Positions 6,684-8,237 of a stretch of DNA of 8,237 bases are shown here, piece by piece. Numbering within the stretch: position 1 is the stretch's first letter; every line of letters begins with the position of its first letter. The notes beneath the pieces are model-generated. The model did not search any database, was not told the origin of the DNA, and saw only the letters and a program-made list of their open reading frames with translations. The position numbers and the translations under genes are program-made. The stretch is from CAYLUN01 sp964386865 (GTDB taxonomy: Bacteria; Verrucomicrobiota; Kiritimatiellia; RFP12; UBA1067), in NCBI GenBank assembly GCA_964386865.1, contig CAYLUN010000164.1, forward strand, positions 1-8,237, written 5' to 3'.

Positions 6684-6730
6684 GATCAGAGGTCAGAGGA
6701 CGGTCAGCAGTAGGCAGTAGCCGTCGGCAG
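6684..6730. repeat. Degenerate heptamer run
   Basis: Units of seven run as GATCAGA, GGTCAGA, GGACGGT, CAGCAGT, AGGCAGT, AGCCGTC. Adjacent units share CAGA or CAGT at the same phase. Conservation is loose. It is followed closely by a much cleaner heptamer array at 6738. Confidence 0.5.
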
Positions 6731-6737
6731 CGGGACG

Positions 6738-6779
6738 AACGCTCAACGTTCAACGCTCAACGCTCAACGTTCAACGTTC
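6738..6779. repeat. Heptamer tandem array (AACGYTC) x6
   Basis: Six consecutive seven-base units read AACGCTC, AACGTTC, AACGCTC, AACGCTC, AACGTTC, AACGTTC. The only variation is C or T at the fifth base. No open frame or hairpin explains it. It sits about 50 bp before the second copy of the 33-bp repeat. Confidence 0.9.
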
Positions 6780-6829
6780 AAGTTTGGTGGCAGAATGATA
6801 AACTGGCTTGCGAGAGCGAAGGGGTCGAC

Positions 6830-6862
6830 AGCGCCCTTCAGACCTGTCCCGTTGTAGCGGTT
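6830..6862 (+). repeat. 33-bp direct repeat, copy 2
   Basis: Identical over 33 bp and in the same orientation as 5803-5835, 1,027 bp away. A partial echo, GCACCCTTCAG, follows at about 6869-6879. Together the copies bracket hicBA, the terminase remnant and the heptamer array. Confidence 0.85.
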
Positions 6863-6951
6863 TGAAAAGCACCCTTCAGCGAATGGTTCGGCTGATCCTA
6901 TATTATTGAATCATATGCGGCGTCCGACTTCACGACAGGATAGACGCGATT

Positions 6952-7290
6952 TCATGTTTTTGGTTCCTGCTTTCGGGTGGCTGCCAGTCCACGCCGCATT
7001 TTCGTGGCCGCATGAATGAAGTAGCACAGGATGAAACCGAAAAACGCGCCTGCCCACCAGTCGCCAAGCCCAAATCTGTCGCTGCCAGGAGCGAACATCA
7101 GCAGGCTGCCGATGCCCATAAATACCGCGCCCACAAGCAGGATTTTCCGCGACACGAGCAGGCGGCCACACGCGTCGCGCGGCGGGGTGGCTCCAGCGCC
7201 GAAATTTGCTTCGATGGCCACGCCAAGAATTATCAGGACGAGACCAAGTCCCATGAGGCTGAACGCAACGAATGGAAGAACTTCTTTCAT
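6952..7290 (-). CDS. Small three-helix membrane protein, function unknown
   Basis: The protein has 112 residues. Hydrophobic helices lie at about 5-25, 48-66 and 78-94, and the basic tail (KMRRGLAATRKQ) suggests a cytoplasmic C-terminus. I do not recognise the family. AAGGAG at 7299-7304 lies 8 nt before ATG 7290 and favours it over the in-frame GTG at 7296. Upstream, the same frame continues through a single TGA (7318-7320) into KCADCESKVSTSAAS, which looks like the first half of a zinc ribbon (7318-7368). The membrane part may thus be the surviving piece of a zinc-ribbon membrane protein, or an independent gene using its own ribosome site. An antisense frame on the plus strand (7012-7518) is not protein-like. 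Confidence 0.65.
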   Translation of the reverse strand: MKEVLPFVAFSLMGLGLVLIILGVAIEANFGAGATPPRDACGRLLVSRKILLVGAVFMGIGSLLMFAPGSDRFGLGDWWAGAFFGFILCYFIHAATKMRRGLAATRKQEPKT

Positions 7291-7298
7291 GTTCACAG

Positions 7299-7304
7299 CT
7301 CCTT
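7299..7304 (-). promoter_or_regulatory. Shine-Dalgarno site deciding the start of the 112-residue protein
   Basis: The minus strand reads AAGGAG, 8 nt before ATG 7290 but only 2 nt before GTG 7296. The spacing favours the ATG. It also argues that the membrane protein can be translated without reading through the upstream TGA. Confidence 0.65.
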
Positions 7305-7317
7305 TTGTTGTAAGATT

Positions 7318-7368
7318 TCACGACGCGGCCGATGTCGAAACCTTACTTTCACAATCTGCACATTTCAC
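7318..7368 (-). pseudogene. Half zinc-ribbon fragment, in frame with the membrane protein
   Basis: From GTG 7368 the minus strand encodes MKCADCESKVSTSAAS and then TGA (7318-7320). This matches the first half of the short zinc ribbons that read 'VKCPDCGxxVSTxAxSCPxCG', with both cysteines of the first knuckle present and the TGA at the place of the third cysteine. The frame then continues with no further stop into the 112-residue membrane protein. The second knuckle (PxCG) is not recognisable. Just upstream, a 14-codon frame (7365-7409) starting MEPAYFILAM has a good ribosome site (GGAAGG) and overlaps the GTG. Nonsense-mutated gene, selenocysteine codon and chance resemblance are all possible; the fragment is short. 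Confidence 0.4.
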
Positions 7369-7409
7369 CAGTCCGATAGCATGGCAAGTATGAAGTATGC
7401 TGGTTCCAT

Positions 7410-7661
7410 GGACTTACCTTCCTTTCTTCATCGTAGAGATAGGCGTCCAGACGCAATCCGCCGAGCCGACGTGTCATACGTCACAAAACGCCTACGCTTG
7501 AAAGCGTACTCCGAATAACGGCTTTGCGCAAGGCCACGCTGGAAGTAATTGCAACTTCAAAATAGCCAGAAGGTGCGAGACTGCGGCACACCGAACGGCG
7601 AGACGCGTTAAAATGGCGCGGTCATCCGCCATGACGCTATGTACGGCTAGGCTGTGCATAA
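7410..7661. other. Intergenic stretch with small hairpins, no gene seen
   Basis: No coding sequence is convincing. Small inverted repeats are present: AGGCGT (7441-7446) with ACGCCT (7488-7493), enclosing GACGT/ACGTC (7469-7483); TACGCTT/AAGCGTA (7493-7508); and a near palindrome centred on TTGCGCAA (7520-7535). These could fold one after another in a transcript. No known RNA family is recognised. Confidence 0.45.
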
Positions 7662-7696
7662 GGGAGATCCGAGATCGGAGGACGGAGATCAGATGG
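7662..7696. repeat. Heptamer array of the CGGAGAT type
   Basis: Five consecutive seven-base units read GGGAGAT, CCGAGAT, CGGAGGA, CGGAGAT, CAGATGG. The phase is kept throughout. It is the partner of an inverted array at 7748-7782. Confidence 0.75.
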
Positions 7697-7747
7697 CTGC
7701 GACGGACAAAGCCGAGGCGGACAAAACGCCGAACTCTGAAGTTGCCA

Positions 7748-7782
7748 ATATCCGACTTCCGACAACCGACATCCGACCGTCT
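7748..7782. repeat. Heptamer array, inverted relative to 7662-7696
   Basis: Units read ATATCCG, ACTTCCG, ACAACCG, ACATCCG, ACCGTCT. On the minus strand these become CGGATGT, CGGTTGT, CGGAAGT, CGGATAT, which share the CGGANNT pattern of the array 50 bp upstream but in the opposite direction. Confidence 0.75.
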
Positions 7783-7806
7783 GTCCCGAATGGCGCGAAG
7801 ATAAGC

Positions 7807-7882
7807 GACGGCTCGGCGCAGCCTCGCCCCCCACGCTTCGGTTTCGCTTGAAAAATGGAGGGCGAAGCTGTGCTGAGCCGTC
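7807..7882. repeat. Long hairpin with 26-bp arms
   Basis: Left arm 7807-7832 begins GACGGCTCGGCGCAGC; right arm 7857-7882 ends GCTGTGCTGAGCCGTC. They are complementary at 22 of 26 positions. All four differences are transitions, as expected of a stem decaying slowly or kept pairing through G-U. The loop is 24 nt. No open frame in it is credible. Confidence 0.85.
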
Positions 7883-8025
7883 TACAAAACGAGGCGAATG
7901 CGCGTAGTTCAACGCTGTCCCCACCCTCCCTCTTTCTATAACTCCGATTCATCCTTCGGCGATTGCCTGTTGGGACTGTAAGAAGGAGCAAGGTTGAGAG
8001 CGGTTGCAGCGCAGTATCGAAATCT

Positions 8026-8118
8026 CTATCGGGATCGCTATCGGGATTGAGCACCGCAGGGCTTTAGCACGAGTTACGTTCGACGGGCCCTCGCGAGGGA
8101 ACGATACCGATCCCGATA
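8026..8118. repeat. CTATCGGGAT direct and inverted repeats around a palindrome
   Basis: CTATCGGGATCG (8026-8037) is followed directly by CTATCGGGATTG (8038-8049). TATCGGGATCG (8027-8037) has an exact inverted copy at 8108-8118. Between them lies a perfect 12-bp palindrome, CCCTCGCGAGGG (8088-8099). The group lies 30-120 bp beyond the 3' end of selC. Confidence 0.7.
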
Positions 8119-8140
8119 ACCGCACGTCATGAGTTCATCT

Positions 8141-8146
8141 AAAAAA
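8141..8146 (-). terminator. T-run directly after selC
   Basis: The minus strand has six T immediately after the encoded CCA of the tRNA. The tRNA acceptor and T arms could serve as the hairpin, but no separate stem is present. A weak call. Confidence 0.35.
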
Positions 8147-8237
8147 TGGCGAGAGCGAGTGGGAATCGAACCCAACCGAGGCCGTTTAAAACCCCACACC
8201 GGATTTGAAGTCCGGGAGGCCCACCAGGTACCTATTC
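8147..8237 (-). tRNA. selC: tRNA-Sec (anticodon UCA), 5' end cut by the window edge
   Basis: On the minus strand the anticodon arm is CCGGA, loop CTTCAAA, TCCGG, giving anticodon UCA (8206-8208), the UGA reader. A long variable arm follows: GGGGTT pairs with GGCCTC through Watson-Crick and G-U pairs around TTAAAC. The T arm carries GGTTCGATTCC. The 3' end is TCGCTCTC, discriminator G, then an encoded CCA (8147-8149). An 8-nt acceptor strand, extended D arm and large variable arm are the known features of bacterial selenocysteine tRNA. The first two bases inside the window (GA) pair with the start of that acceptor strand, so about six 5' nucleotides lie beyond the edge. selC is charged with Ser, converted by SelA and delivered by SelB at UGA codons followed by a SECIS hairpin. 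None of those genes is in the window. Confidence 0.92.

Noticed and set aside
6684..6779. CRISPR array
   Set aside because: Units are 7 bp with no spacers; there are no 24-40 bp repeats separated by unique spacers and no cas genes.
7441..7508. Integron attC site
   Set aside because: The nested stems resemble attC in outline, but the conserved GTTRRRY/RYYYAAC ends are missing and no cassette or integrase is present.
7012..7518. 168-codon plus-strand frame
   Set aside because: It is antisense to a membrane protein that has clear helices and a good ribosome site; the product has no hydrophobic core or motif.
7637..8054. Open frames on both strands over the repeats
   Set aside because: The products are translations of heptamer arrays and the hairpin, low in complexity, with no ribosome sites.

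Overview
The window is a high-GC bacterial chromosome segment of about 8.2 kb. Two halves differ sharply. Positions 1 to about 5390 are dense with ordinary genes. Positions 5390 to 8237 are mostly gene-poor and filled with short-period repeats, hairpins and decayed genes, ending in a tRNA. A secreted DUF1080 protein coupled to a CBM9-like lipoprotein, a very large secreted protein of no named family, and dispersed 6- and 7-nt repeats suggest a PVC-superphylum bacterium, perhaps Kiritimatiellota or Verrucomicrobiota. That assignment is inference from gene content; no marker gene in the window fixes it.

Left half. A small FtsB/DivIC-type division protein (+, 142-438) converges on a secreted 827-residue protein (-, 539-3022), with a strong hairpin between them. 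The 827-residue protein contains a large internal duplication. Divergent from it is a multi-pass membrane protein with an HELTH zinc-protease motif (+, 3171-3902). Next comes a minus-strand pair that overlaps by 4 bp: a secreted 3-keto-disaccharide hydrolase/DUF1080 domain protein (4637-5386) followed by a CBM9-like lipoprotein (3915-4640). Together they look like a small outward-facing carbohydrate-processing unit.

Right half. Positions 5387-5907 hold no gene but contain an imperfect inverted repeat built from GATTAN hexamers and the first copy of an exact 33-bp repeat. A hicB-hicA toxin-antitoxin pair follows (5908-6338), then a phage terminase large-subunit remnant read through three successive frames (6347-6614), a heptamer array, and the second copy of the 33-bp repeat (6830-6862). 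The two copies therefore bracket a roughly 1-kb segment of phage and toxin-antitoxin origin. On the minus strand lies a 112-residue three-helix membrane protein (6952-7290). In frame upstream of it is half of a zinc ribbon, separated by one TGA codon that falls where a cysteine is expected. Positions 7410-8140 contain no convincing gene, only heptamer arrays and long hairpins. The right edge holds most of a selenocysteine tRNA (selC, anticodon UCA, minus strand), so this organism probably reads some UGA codons as selenocysteine.
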